NCBI GenBank assembly: GCA_023213395.1 | Contig: CM041465.1 | Coordinates: 122,209,741 to 122,273,740 of the forward strand | DNA: 64,000 nt | Direction of reading: 5' to 3' | DNA from: Cycas panzhihuaensis | Taxonomy: Eukaryota > Cycadophyta | Part shown: positions 25,581 through 36,675 of the stretch, piece by piece | Position numbering within the stretch: the stretch's first letter is position 1 | Layout: each line of letters begins with the position of its first letter | Made by a program: the position numbers and the translations under genes | Notes under the pieces: generated by a model | Databases searched by the model: none | What the model saw: only the letters and a program-made list of their open reading frames with translations | Told to the model about the DNA's origin: nothing

Positions 25581-28084
25581 GGAACTATCTATTTCATTTG
25601 AAGTATACTTGTTCACCACTACAACATAGTGTAAGTGGGGGGCAAAGATTATATTTTTATAGGAAATGAGGGGATGCCTCAGCAATAACCTTTATTCAAA
25701 AGTTTTTTTATAAAATTCATGGTATATGATAAATAAAGGCATATCAAGCAAAATTTCCCATTTTTGAAGAAAGCATGAGGTAAGTTATGTAAGGATTATG
25801 GACCTCATAAGCATGATATGGAACACTACCCATTACAAAGTGTAACTATAGTAAGGTTAATTTAATAAGAAATAACTACAGAGGATAATATGTTAAGCCT
25901 CATCATTAGCAATGGGGAAAAAATTCAAATTCCACAATCTTTAGAAGAAAATAATAGCCTAATAAAAGAGAAAAACTAATTGGTAGAGGTCATTCTGGTC
26001 TTACAATAGGAATAATTGATAATAGGTAAATAGATGGAAGAGATCATAAGTATTATCACTTATGTTATAGTCCCTCAATGAGATGTTATTAATAATGAGG
26101 CTTATGCCTAAGAGGAGTGGAGGAAATTAGAAGTAGTAGGTGCTCTAAAGGAAAGGTAGGCTACTAAAGGATGTCCTCATTTTTATAAGATGCAAGAAAA
26201 GGAAATCTTGGTCACAGAGTTGTTAAAGAAGATTAATTAACTATTTGAACTTAGGATGACTTGGTAACCCACAATTAAGGGTTACCCTATGCCGCACAAA
26301 AGACTATATAGTAATGTTACAGAAATGAGTAAATGACCATAGTGGCAAGCAAAAAAAACACCTTTAAGGAATCTAGAATTCAATAACTTCCTAATTATGT
26401 GGACTCTTAATCGAAAAAGGACATTTCACTAAAAGGGATTGTTGAGCTTCCACATAAAAGGGGAAGAAAGTGACCTCAAAAGTTGAGAGTATACCTAATG
26501 TTATTAATAGAGGACCATGGACCAAAACTTTAGGCAAAGTATCATGATCACGAGGTTCTAGGAACTATTATTAATAATGGATTGGTTTTATCCCTTAACA
26601 CTTAGAAGAAAATTAAGAAGCCAATACTTAGTAAATCTTCCTCAATGAGGACAATAGAAGGGTCTTGTTAATAGGCATAACTTAGAATGATTAAATAAAT
26701 GTTAAAGGAATTTACAACCTCATTAGATTTTCAGGTGATCAAGATGGAGGAGGGCCAAGAACCTTATTGCATTTTGGTAGGTTAACCTAAGCACTACTTC
26801 ACTTGAGTCTTAGTAAACTTGTTAGATAAAACTTTTCTTTTGAGAAAGAATAGTAAGAAGGTATTTTTTCCTTTCTTTCTAAAAGAGGCACCCGCAAGGA
26901 TGAAAATTCAGGAAACGACATCAAGTTTAACTATGAAAGATAATAATACATCTGACACATAATATATATACCATTATGCTACTCTAGAAGATGTTATCAT
27001 AAAACTGAACCATATAGGGGAGTTACTTTTAGTAGAAGAAACTTGAGTGAACTCCAATAAGGAGTTATGCCATTAGTAATAATGAGGTTATAAACTCATG
27101 TAGGTCCCTAATGGAAACTTAGTTTATCAAACTAAATTTGAGAGAAATACATTCTCAGAATATGATAAAGTTTGAAAGGAGGAATAGTCGAGGTCTTGCT
27201 TTTTGATGTAGAAGGAATAGTGCTTTTATTTCTTAGGATATAAGGGTGGGTTAGTGAGAGTACTCAGTCCTTAACCTATATAAAAATGGCCTTCTATAGA
27301 GGTTGGAGCATTCCTTAGATTAAAGCAATTATTATAGCTAAGGAGCGAATTATTATATCATAGATTAAAGAAAATAGAGGAGGTAGTAACATAACCAATA
27401 TTAGAGGGAAGGGCTAAATAATTTTCTATTAAGTACACAACACTTGAATACAAATATGAAGCCATTTATATGGATCCATCATATTGCATGGTAAAAGAAT
27501 ATCAAATACTATAACGAATTAATATGATAATCCAATGTAAACAAAGCAAATTAATTTGAGTACTAATAGCCATTCCTAAAAATTGACATTAGATAAATAT
27601 TGGGATATTACACACTATGGAATATGCAACAATGTTACTCATAGAATTTAAAGTTTTTTATTACAAGGAAGCTCTATGACTTGAAAGGTATTTTTCCTAA
27701 GTACGAGTAATACCACATCATATTGATAGAAGGGGCATAACTGGTAACATAGAGGCTATACAAGATGAATCCCAAAAACAAGGAGCTTATGAATGTTGAT
27801 TTAGATAAGTTAATTGATGACAAATTCATTTGGTAAGCTTTGTAATAGGTTGTGTTAGGAAAGAATAATAAAATATGGTTATGTGTGGATTATCACAAGA
27901 TAAATGTAGTGACAAAGATTAACCTATTTCTAACCCCTTTCATAAATGAAATATTGGAGTAAGTAGTAGGGGTAAAGTATTATTCTTTTACATATGGGTT
28001 TAATGGTTATAATCAAATATTTATCATAAAGGAAGACTGACTAAAAGCTACCATTACAATCGAATGGGGGACTTATGCATATAA
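25581..28084 (+). pseudogene. Gypsy-0 pol remnant, ends inside reverse transcriptase
   Basis: Plus-strand frames with many stops. Near 26745-26870, EEGQEPYCILVG and LLRKNSKKVFFPF resemble the region after a retrotransposon protease. At about 27860-28080 the RT is clear: NNKIWLCVDYHKINVVTK, PFINEILE, YSFTYGFNGYNQIFIIKED, then ATITIEWGTYAYNVV. The next expected RT motif (PFGLxNAP) is missing because the Gypsy-A LTR begins at 28085. The roughly 2.3 kb between gag and RT is longer than in a compact chromovirus and is largely unreadable. Confidence 0.6.
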
Positions 28085-28256
28085 TGTGGTAAGCCCAAGC
28101 ATAAAGATTTGATATTTATAAGTCAAAAAAAGGGAAAAATAGATTTCAAATAAGCCAACATAAACTAAATATCTTCTCTATTTAATTATATTTTTATAGG
28201 AACCCATTGATTATTTCAATATAACTAACTTAAATAATTATTAGAGATACATCACA
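28085..28256 (-). repeat. Gypsy-A 3' LTR
   Basis: About 172 bp, from TGTGGTAAGCCC to ATACATCACA. It is followed by ATTCACCCCTCCTTAAG, a polypurine tract on the minus strand. It is recognised by position and ends only, because the partner LTR is outside the window. Confidence 0.6.
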
Positions 28257-28289
28257 ATTCACCCCTCCTTAAGATACTTCATCCTTAAA

Positions 28290-29153
28290 GTAATTATTAT
28301 GTAATGCAAGTTATCTTTATAGTATGTTTATTAACTCTCACGTGGCATCTTCACCTAGTAATTGATGCCATTTGACTAAGTAATTCTTTATGGTCATTTA
28401 TTGTAATGCTTTTTGTTGTGTTTGGATGATAGATTGAGGGGCAAGGACTAATTTCCCCTCCTCATCTAATATTAGAATTTTAGTTTAAACTAATATGTGT
28501 TCTCTTATCTTCTTCTTTGTGCACAAAACATGGAAGATGTTATGTATCCTAGTGGAGGTTGGAAGTTCTAATGTATACACTACTTAGCCATTCCACTTAT
28601 AGAATTGATAGGGCCCATAAAACCTAAGGCTAATTTTTTCCCTTTGGGTTATTTTGAGGAATATCTACTTACAGAGTTATAAATAGATGTATATCCAATC
28701 ACCTACCTAAAATTCCTTCTCTATATGATATTCATTTACTTGTTATTTCATTCTATTTTGTGCTACTATTAAGTGCTCTATTAGGATTTTTAAGGTATAT
28801 GGGGTGTCTTATAAATAATCTTCTACTACTGCCACTTTATTATCCTTGAATAACCATTCTTTGGAAGATGTCAATTCATAACTACAATGGGCTTTAAATG
28901 GGGATATTTAGATGGCTGAGTGGTATGCAAAGTTGTCCCATGCTTTTGCGAGATGCAACCATTTGACATAGGTACCTTGTTTATTAGTGATATAGTTCCT
29001 CAGATAGCTTTGTAAGCATTTGTTTATCACATTTGCTTGTCCCTCTATTTATAGGTAATAACTAAAGCTCATGGTTACCATGGCCACAACCTATTTAAAT
29101 AGCTCTCCCCAAAAGTGATCCATAAAATTGGGATCTTAATTATAAATGATTAT
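28290..29153 (-). pseudogene. Gypsy-A integrase C-terminal half and chromodomain
   Basis: Minus strand from 29153: DPNFMDHFWGELFK (second catalytic Asp region), then NVINKCLQSYLRNYITNKQG and YHIEKEF-stop-VGDWIYI. Next comes RIHNIFHVLCTKKKIRE, ending in a chromodomain IKNYLVKWHQLLGEDAT near 28330-28390. Here the Trp of the chromodomain core is retained. The upstream half of the integrase is found 28 kb away at 57052. Stops throughout. Confidence 0.82.
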
Positions 29154-29154
29154 G

Positions 29155-30040
29155 TGTAACAACCCATGTAACTTATGTATTTATTGGCTTATATTTTTTG
29201 TACCCTTCAAGAATGCTAAGGTATAATCAAGTCTATAAAATATTTAATAATAAGAAATAAAAACATAGGGTAGTTAATAGGTAAAAATCATTCATTTAAA
29301 GGGGTGACTCCTTTATTATATATAACTGATTATATGGATACACACATTATTTATAGTGTATATAGTTTAAATTACTATACAAATGGTAATGCTATACAAT
29401 TTACAAGAATGAAAAGAGAAGATGGTAATATATGTCAAGATAATGAAATGAGAGTAGACTAAGATAAAAAAGGAAGTGAATAAAGAGAGTAATTAAAATA
29501 GGCCTTCAAATCAACATTTACAAGTTTTAAAAGATAATTTTATACATCCCCATGGCAAGTAAGAATTAAACTAGAAGTATGTAAAAATATTTATTATTAT
29601 TGGATCTACTCACTGTACATTGGGTAGACATAATGGACTCAAATAATATACAATGATTTCAAGATAGAATTACATATGGAGGATGAGAAGGTAGCTAACT
29701 CATCATACTTATACATGATCAGTCTTAGAAGAGGGGGTGCAACATAACACTATGGCAATGTACAACCCAAAGAGGCAATATTATATATGACTACTATTCC
29801 CTTGCCCATGGCCTAAGATTCTTACATGGGTCTATCTCATTTTGCCAAGATTCTTGGATTGGGAATAAAACTAAAAGGTAAAAAGAACATTCAAAAATAA
29901 TAAAGGCAAAATTAAAGGAAAGCATAAAAATCTAAAGAAAAATACAATGAGATGATGAAAGAAAGAAAGGCCAGTGATTGTACTAGGTAGATCAAGTGAT
30001 AATATCTTATTAAAATAAAAATATGCAAGGAAATGCTTAA
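29155..30040 (+). repeat. Gypsy-D 5' LTR (left copy)
   Basis: The strongest match to the right copy is 29320-30030 against 56350-57040 (shared words such as TTTTATACATCCCCAT and TCAAATAATATACAATG). The first part matches more weakly. The right limit is uncertain by about 15 bp. Confidence 0.68.
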
Positions 30041-30059
30041 GAAAAGTTTAACATTACCC

Positions 30060-31562
30060 ACACAGGGTTAATAATTAGCCTCCATGTTTCAAGTAGCCCC
30101 AACAAATTACTGAAAAATATTCTTTCAACCACCTATATTCTAAACAAAGAAAAGAGATGATTCGTGTATAAAATATACAACACATATATGATTGATTTCA
30201 TTCATAGAAGGATTTGATAAATTACCCATTGGCTATAACATGAAACACATCTCCTTCATATGCCTTCAATTCTAATACATTAGGGTTGATGGTTTTAATA
30301 ATATCAAGAGGTTGGAGCTAAAGTAAGCCAAATTGTTTGAGTATTCTTGGCTTTTCATGTGCTCTATCCCATATTGACACTTTGTCTTTAATTTAAAATT
30401 TCTTATTAGTGGTTGTTGCTCTGTCAAAATATCTTTTAATATTCATCTAATGTATTTATATATGTTCTCTTATATTTATTTGCTTCTCCTCTAGTATAAG
30501 CAAGTTCTACAATATTTAGTTTAAAGAGGGTATTAAACCTTCTTCATAATGCCTCCAAAGTAACATGAGCTATATAATAACTTGTTTACCATATACTAAT
30601 AAACAAGGAGAATATCTCGGAGCTTCTTTAGTAGTTACCTTACCAGCCTAGAAAGATTGATGTAATTTATCGTACCAATTCATTTGGTTTTATTTAACCA
30701 ACCTTTTAATAATCTTGAACAATTTTTTATTTATAAACTCTATTAATCTATTACCTTGAGGGTAATAGTTAGATGGAATATTTAATATGATACTATGTCT
30801 TTGGAAAAGATAATTATTTTAGTAGAAATATAACATACATTGCTATTAGATACTAAATACATAGGAATCCTAAATCAAGGTGTTAACACTTACTGTAAAA
30901 ATTCAATTACTATTACTAAGGTTGCTCTTTTTATAATGACGACTTCTACTTATCTCATGAAATAGTTTGTGGAAGTTAAGATAAAAATATGACCTTTATT
31001 GGATGGTAGATTGATTGGTCCAATAAAGTCCAATCCTTATCTTTTAAATAATTGATCTATATAAATAAGACACAAAGGCATCATAGCTAACCTTTATTTT
31101 CCCACAAACTTTTGGCAAGCTAAGTAACTTCTTATTTTGTAAAATGTATCTATAAACATGGTCATCTAAAAGTATCCTACTCTTAAGATCATGTATATAG
31201 TTGCTTCAACTACAAAATAGACTCCACAAAAACCTACATAAAATTCCTCTAAAACTTTTGAGGCTTTATTAGTTTTGAGACATTTCAATAAACTTCAATC
31301 ATAAATCCTATAAAGTTGGCCATATACAAGTATATATATGGGACTACTTTTAAGTTGAGTGGCCACTTAGTTTTCCTATCTAATATTTTGGACAATGACT
31401 ATTATGAAAATAGAAGATAAAATTTTGTGAGAATGGACTAAAACTTGCATTACCTTCTTCTATATATTCAACATTTGTCAGGTCCTTATAATACTCCTTT
31501 TTGGATTCTTTAGCTTTTATTAAGTCTCAAACCTAATCTTCTAACATCAATTTATAAAATCC
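30060..31562 (-). pseudogene. Tat-like integrase (broken)
   Basis: Minus strand from 31562: KLMLEDQV, then the zinc-binding region KASKVLEEFYVGFCGVYFVV and IRSYLACQKFVGK. The core starts GLDFIGPINLPSNKGHIFIL (first catalytic Asp) and continues VSNSNVCY (second Asp eroded), APRYSPCLLVYGK. The basic C-terminal domain LKQFGLL follows. It inserts cDNA in a living relative. Stop codons are frequent. The upstream RNase H end is across Copia-2 at 36676. Confidence 0.72.
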
Positions 31563-31952
31563 TATCATAAATGAAGACAAAACCAAATTGATTTTAACTA
31601 TGAAAGAAAGTGATTAAGATATAATAAATTACATGAGATGATTATAAGAAAATGCTCTTGTATTAGATCACAAAAGAGTATAACTTAGCCTACTCTCTAA
31701 ACCTCAAATAATCAATTCAATTTGCATGAGGAGAGCAAGACCAATTCTTATATTAATGAGAGTACAAGAAAAGAATAAAATTAGGAAAATCTATAAAGCA
31801 AGGAAATAACATGGAGCACTTCATGTATATTCTAATACCTGTGAGAGAAGAATAACAATACACCTCTTAAGGAAATATGCTAAATATGATAATTATCTAC
31901 TAAAAAAAAATAATGTGAATAATACAATATGAAGTATACATTATTTTTAACA
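31563..31952 (-). repeat. Copia-2 3' LTR (left copy)
   Basis: About 390 bp, ends TTATTTTTAACA, followed by CCCCCTCA (polypurine tract on the minus strand). It contains about 190 bp that are absent from the right copy. Confidence 0.8.
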
Positions 31953-33250
31953 CCCCCTCATAATGTTTACTTCATTATCTCTCATAAATAAGAGCCTCTT
32001 AAGCCTCTCAAATATCTCATAACTCAAAATCTTAGTGAGAATATCTACGAGTTAATCCTTAGTTAGGCAATACACTAATTCAGTTACCCTATACTACACT
32101 TGCTTCTAAATAAAATGATGATGTGTTTTCACATGCTTTATCTTAGCATGGAAGTCAAGATTATTTAAAAATTGGATTGCATATTTATTATAGCAAAATA
32201 CTAATGTGAGATCATTCTATAAAAGCTTAAAGTATTCAACTAATTTCTTAAGTCAAATTATCCTACATGTAGTTGCAACTATAGCCTTATACTCTTACCT
32301 CTATAGAAGACAAGGATATAGTTACCTACTTCTTGCAACACCAAGAAATCAAATTAGAATTAGATGCAAATATATATCCTAAGGTAGATCTCTAATCATC
32401 AAGATCTCCAACACAATGTTAGTCAATATAACCATATATTTTAAACTCATCAACTTTAGAAAATAAGAGTCCAAATCTAATAGTGTCCTTGGCATAACTT
32501 ACTATGCACTTTACTACCTTTCAATGAGAGATGGATGAAGCACTCATATAACAAGCTATAACACCAACAATATAACTAATATTAGGCATAGTGTTAGTGA
32601 GATAAAGAAGGCCACCCATTAACTACCTATACAAAGTACCATAAATGGTCCTATTAATTGCCTTCTAGTCTACTTGAGACTAAGTTCCATGGTGGTTAGC
32701 CATTGGCTTATAATCCTCCATATGGAATTGTCTCAACAAACAATGTATATACTTAAACTGTGATAAAAAACTATTGTCTCCATTCTGCCAAAGCTCTATG
32801 CCAAGATAGTAGTGTAGAATGTTAAGATTAGACATTTTAAAGGTTTCAGAAAGATGGATAGTAAGATAGTTGATCTATAGAGTGTTTCTCTTAGTAATAA
32901 TAAGATCATCTATATAGAGAATTACAATAAGTATATTATAATCCTCATTTTTAATATATAAGCTGTGATTTGATTCACACTTGGTGTATCCAAAAGAGTT
33001 AAAGTACTTATTAATGCATGAATACCATACCCTTCGTATCAAGCATTTGGATAGTAGTCATCTTAGCCATAAGTGCAAAGGTCTCCTTAAAGTCCACACC
33101 CTCGATTTATGCATAGCCTTTTGCCATAAGTCCAACCTTATATCGATCAATATCACTACTAGAATGGTACTTCACCTTATATAGCCATAGATCTCGCATT
33201 TTATCCTTTAGAAAGGAGATATACTCTTCCTATATAGTTATTTACCAATG
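31953..33250 (-). pseudogene. Copia-2 reverse transcriptase and RNase H (broken)
   Basis: The minus strand shows a palm motif LYIDDLIIT near 32900, then QFKYIHCLLRQFHMEDYKPM and IYGTLYR-stop-LMGGLLYLTN. These are followed by KCIVSYAKDTIRFGLLFSKV, which opens the RNase H region, and by RSTLGYIFASNSNLIS. The order and wording are typical of copia RT-RNase H. Multiple stops. Confidence 0.82.
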
Positions 33251-34700
33251 GGGTGCATCTTTGACATTAATAAATGACTTAGGTTCATTGGTGGTTAAAA
33301 CATTAAACATCAAGGCAAATTTAACCTTGCTTCAAATTTGAACATCAATATTAGTATTAATATCATCAACCTTGGAATTTTTTAATATTTGAGTATATCA
33401 TTTAGGTAACTTTTTAGGAGTGGAGGAAAAAGGAATATTTGTAGAAGTTTCCAACCTACCTTCATTGTATCCTTTAGTCTCACCCTTCTCTTTCTTATTT
33501 TTAATATCTACATTTATAATTAGGATTATTCTCTTATCAGATTGATAAAAAAGGACGTTTCTATTAATTATAATCTTCTTCTTCAAGGAATCCTAGAGTC
33601 TATATGCCTTAACTAACTCACTATACCTGATAAAAATCATCTACGACTTTTATCATCTAGCTTTTGCCTCTTTACATTAGGGATGTGAATGAAAGTAGTA
33701 CAACCAAAGATACAAAGATTACAAATATATGGTTTCCTTCTAGACTAAGCCTCTTAAGGATTTATATTATGAACAACTATAGTAAGACTTCTATTCAAAA
33801 TGTATATAGTTGTGTTCATAATTTTATCCCAAAAACCATTAAACATATTCTTAGCTTGAAGTATATACCAAACCATCTCAATAATAGTATGATTCTTCCT
33901 TTTGACCACATTGTTCTACTGTGATATGTAAGATATAGTCAACAACCACTTAATGCCACAATCCTTGCAAAAAGTAATAAACTCAGATGACAAGTACTTA
34001 TCATTGTCATTGCTCCTTAAAATCTTAATTTTCTCCCTAAAGAAGTTTTATGGTTGGGCTTTAAACTCCTTGAATTTTATAAATGCCTCTAACTTACTCT
34101 TCAAAAGATAGACCCAACCTGTCTTGATCAAGTTGTTGATGAAGGTCATAAAGTATTTGGATAGACCAAGTAAGACTACAATGATTAACCCATACAAATT
34201 AGAATAAATTGATTCAAATTTATTGTTAGTCCACCAAGTGGATTTGATAAATTATTTTCTATGTTGTTTCCCTAAAGCATAAGCACTACAAATTTTGTTA
34301 CCTTTTTATATAAAAGGGAGATTATGAACTATTTGTAACTTATTTAACAACTGAAGACCATAGTAATTGAAATGACTGTATTGGTCATGCTATAATGTAT
34401 CAAAAGAAAATATAACAAAACTATACTTAGGTAAGCTAAAAAATTTATATAGTCCATTATCTTTGACTCCTTGACCTATTACAAGATCACCATCCTTGAT
34501 GATACATTTCATGGCATCAAATACCCCCTTTAAGTTAAGATTAGTCACACAACTTATAAAGACTAAGTCATACTTAAAAGAAGATACAAATACCGCATTT
34601 AAGATTTTAATGTTATGACCAAATTGACTAAAAGTAATAGAACCCTGCCTAACTACCTTGTGACAGTCATCACAAGGTAGTCATCTTAAGTTCATTGAAC
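33251..34700 (-). pseudogene. Copia-2 integrase (broken)
   Basis: The GAG-pre-integrase segment is near 34640-34500 (NIKILNAVFVSSFKYDLVFI). Integrase core pieces follow: KSKLEAFIKFKEFKA, IKILRSNDNDKYLSSEFITF (the TDNG motif is degraded to SNDND) and CKDCGIKWLLT. A post-integrase segment at 33586-33398 reads KKKIIINRNVLFYQSDKR. Stops in every section. Confidence 0.8.
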
Positions 34701-35565
34701 TGCTTATTATAAAAAGTGATATAGTTTGAAGCACTTAAATTAATATATTGAGTAGCACGAGTGCTTGAAATAACACTAAATACAATGACCTTCTTACTAG
34801 CATCAATAGATAAAGCTATTATTTTTCTAACTTTCTTTTTATATGCTTTCTTCTTGCAATAGTTCTTTTCAAAGTGACCCTTTTTATTATAATATGTGCA
34901 TGTGATGTCCTTTTTATTCTCGCTTTTAGAATCACTAGTATTTTGAGGAGGTGTCAGATTTTATTTGAAAACATCCATTTACATCTTCTTTTTAAATTGT
35001 GAAGATAACACCATGCTACTATTGCTAACCATGTAACCATCGATTCTTTGTTCTTCATATAGGAGAAATCCAACAAGCTTCTTAAAGGCTAGCAGCTAAG
35101 CTCTCTTAGTCAAATATAAGATGGTTGTAAAAATGTGATAGCCTTCATGTAGGTTATTAAGGCTTATGCTTACCAGCTCCCTATCTTCTACATTCTCACT
35201 AATTTTAATTAACTAAGAGTATAACAAATTTCTTAAATATAAAACTTTAGTCTTATTTTTAGTCTCATATATATCCTTAAGGGTTTTCCATATGTCTATA
35301 GATATTTTTCCTTGGAGGTGAGTAATAACACATCTACAACTAAGAGCCCAATGATTACCAATGCCTCTTTATCTTGATCCTTCCAATCTTCCACATCTTT
35401 ACTTATGACTGTTACAATTGAAGAAGTAGACTTGAATGCCATTTGAGTAGATCCTTGAATAAGTTTAGGGTTCTTTCCTTCAACATGCTTGATAATCTTT
35501 TTAAGAGCTAAAATATTAGAAATTTTAAATTTACATAATTCTTACCACTAATTTTTTATGCATCT
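34701..35565 (-). pseudogene. Copia-2 gag (broken)
   Basis: Minus strand GKNPKLIQGSTQMAFKSTSS followed by DVEDWKDQDKEALVIIGLLV is a copia gag capsid start. A zinc-knuckle remnant near 34850-34900 (CTYYNKKGHFEKN) has lost its second Cys to Tyr. Frame shifts and stops are common. Confidence 0.76.
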
Positions 35566-36461
35566 TAAAAAATATAACCAATAATATTCACACTCAACAT
35601 TGCGAAAAAAAGTAATAAATTTGAGATTATATATGTAGGTTTATAAAGAAACTCATAGTTTGTAAGGTTAGATTATAATTTTAAACTCAAAAGATGAAAG
35701 ATTAGCTAAAAGCATGAATATAGGATCTGAAATCACTGAACATGGATAGAAAATAAGAAAGTTATGGGTCTTAGCCCCTTTTAGTGACTAAACCCCCTTC
35801 ATCACATGACCAATCACCAAAAAAATACAAAGTGTGGACTTGAATAAGTACAAAAAACTCTTTAATTTTACTTCTAAAGTTAAAAAAAAAACTTTAATAA
35901 AGTGATAAGTATATTAAATCTTACACTTGTGTAAAAATTCAATGGCTAAATGGTCAAATTTGATGCATATGCAATCCATGGAGATCAAATCACCCATTGT
36001 AAGCAAATTTCAAGTAATTTCTTTGTTATAAAGGCTAGTACTAACATTTTTTAGGGCTATCTATGCATTTTCAATAAGAAAACTGAGAAAAATAATATGA
36101 TTTTTATGAAAAATGAGTAAGAAAATGGGTTTTAGATGTCCAATTTCTAGGTATTCTAAAGTAGATTTAGAGAAAAATAACTCGATTAAATGCAAAAAAT
36201 GGTGGTAGAATGTTCTCTAATGTGTCGGCAATATACCCACAAGTAATAAATTTATAAAATAATGAATTTTGAGTGCCCAATGCTACGAAAAATGCCCCCT
36301 ACATTAAGAATGGTGCAATTTGTCTAAAGAAAACCCTCATGGATTTGTTAAAACTCTGCAAAAATCTTAAATCAAGTTTAGTACTATATTAATGGCTTGG
36401 TAAAGGACTTATGTATATACATATGAAAAAATCTAAAAAAATCCCATGTAATAAACCATGG
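35566..36461 (-). other. Copia-2 leader
   Basis: About 0.9 kb, AT-rich, between primer site and gag. No coding motif or repeat was recognised. Confidence 0.65.
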
Positions 36462-36473
36462 GCTCTGATACCA
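36462..36473 (-). other. Copia-2 primer binding site
   Basis: Minus strand TGGTATCAGAGC, exact initiator-Met-tRNA primer match, directly abutting the LTR start TGTTAAAA. Confidence 0.92.
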
Positions 36474-36675
36474 TGTTAAAAATGAAGATAAAACTAGATT
36501 GAGGAGTGACAATAAAGAATAACACTCATGTATGTAAAGCACCTCATGCACGCTCTTGCATGTGTGAAAGAATAATAACAATACACCTCTTGAGGGAATC
36601 TACTAAATATGGCAATTATCCACTTAAGAAATATAATGTGAATAATAACATATATACATATTATTTTTAACTACA
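36474..36675 (-). repeat. Copia-2 5' LTR (right copy, internally deleted)
   Basis: About 202 bp. Its beginning (ATGAAGATAAAACTAGATTG) and end (ATACACCTCTTGAGGGAAT) match the left LTR, but the middle roughly 190 bp are missing. Confidence 0.8.

Larger units (their letters stand above)
31563..36675 (-). mobile_element. Copia-2: Ty1/copia element inside the Tat-like element
   Basis: LTRs at 31563-31952 and 36474-36675, with primer site at 36462-36473. On the minus strand gag, integrase and RT follow in copia order. The hexamer AAATCC occurs at 31557-31562 and 36676-36681 on either side, a likely target duplication. It falls in the Tat-like pol where the text on one side (KGKGF) continues on the other (YKLM). 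Both LTR ends are eroded (TATCAT for TGTTAA on the left). Confidence 0.83.
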
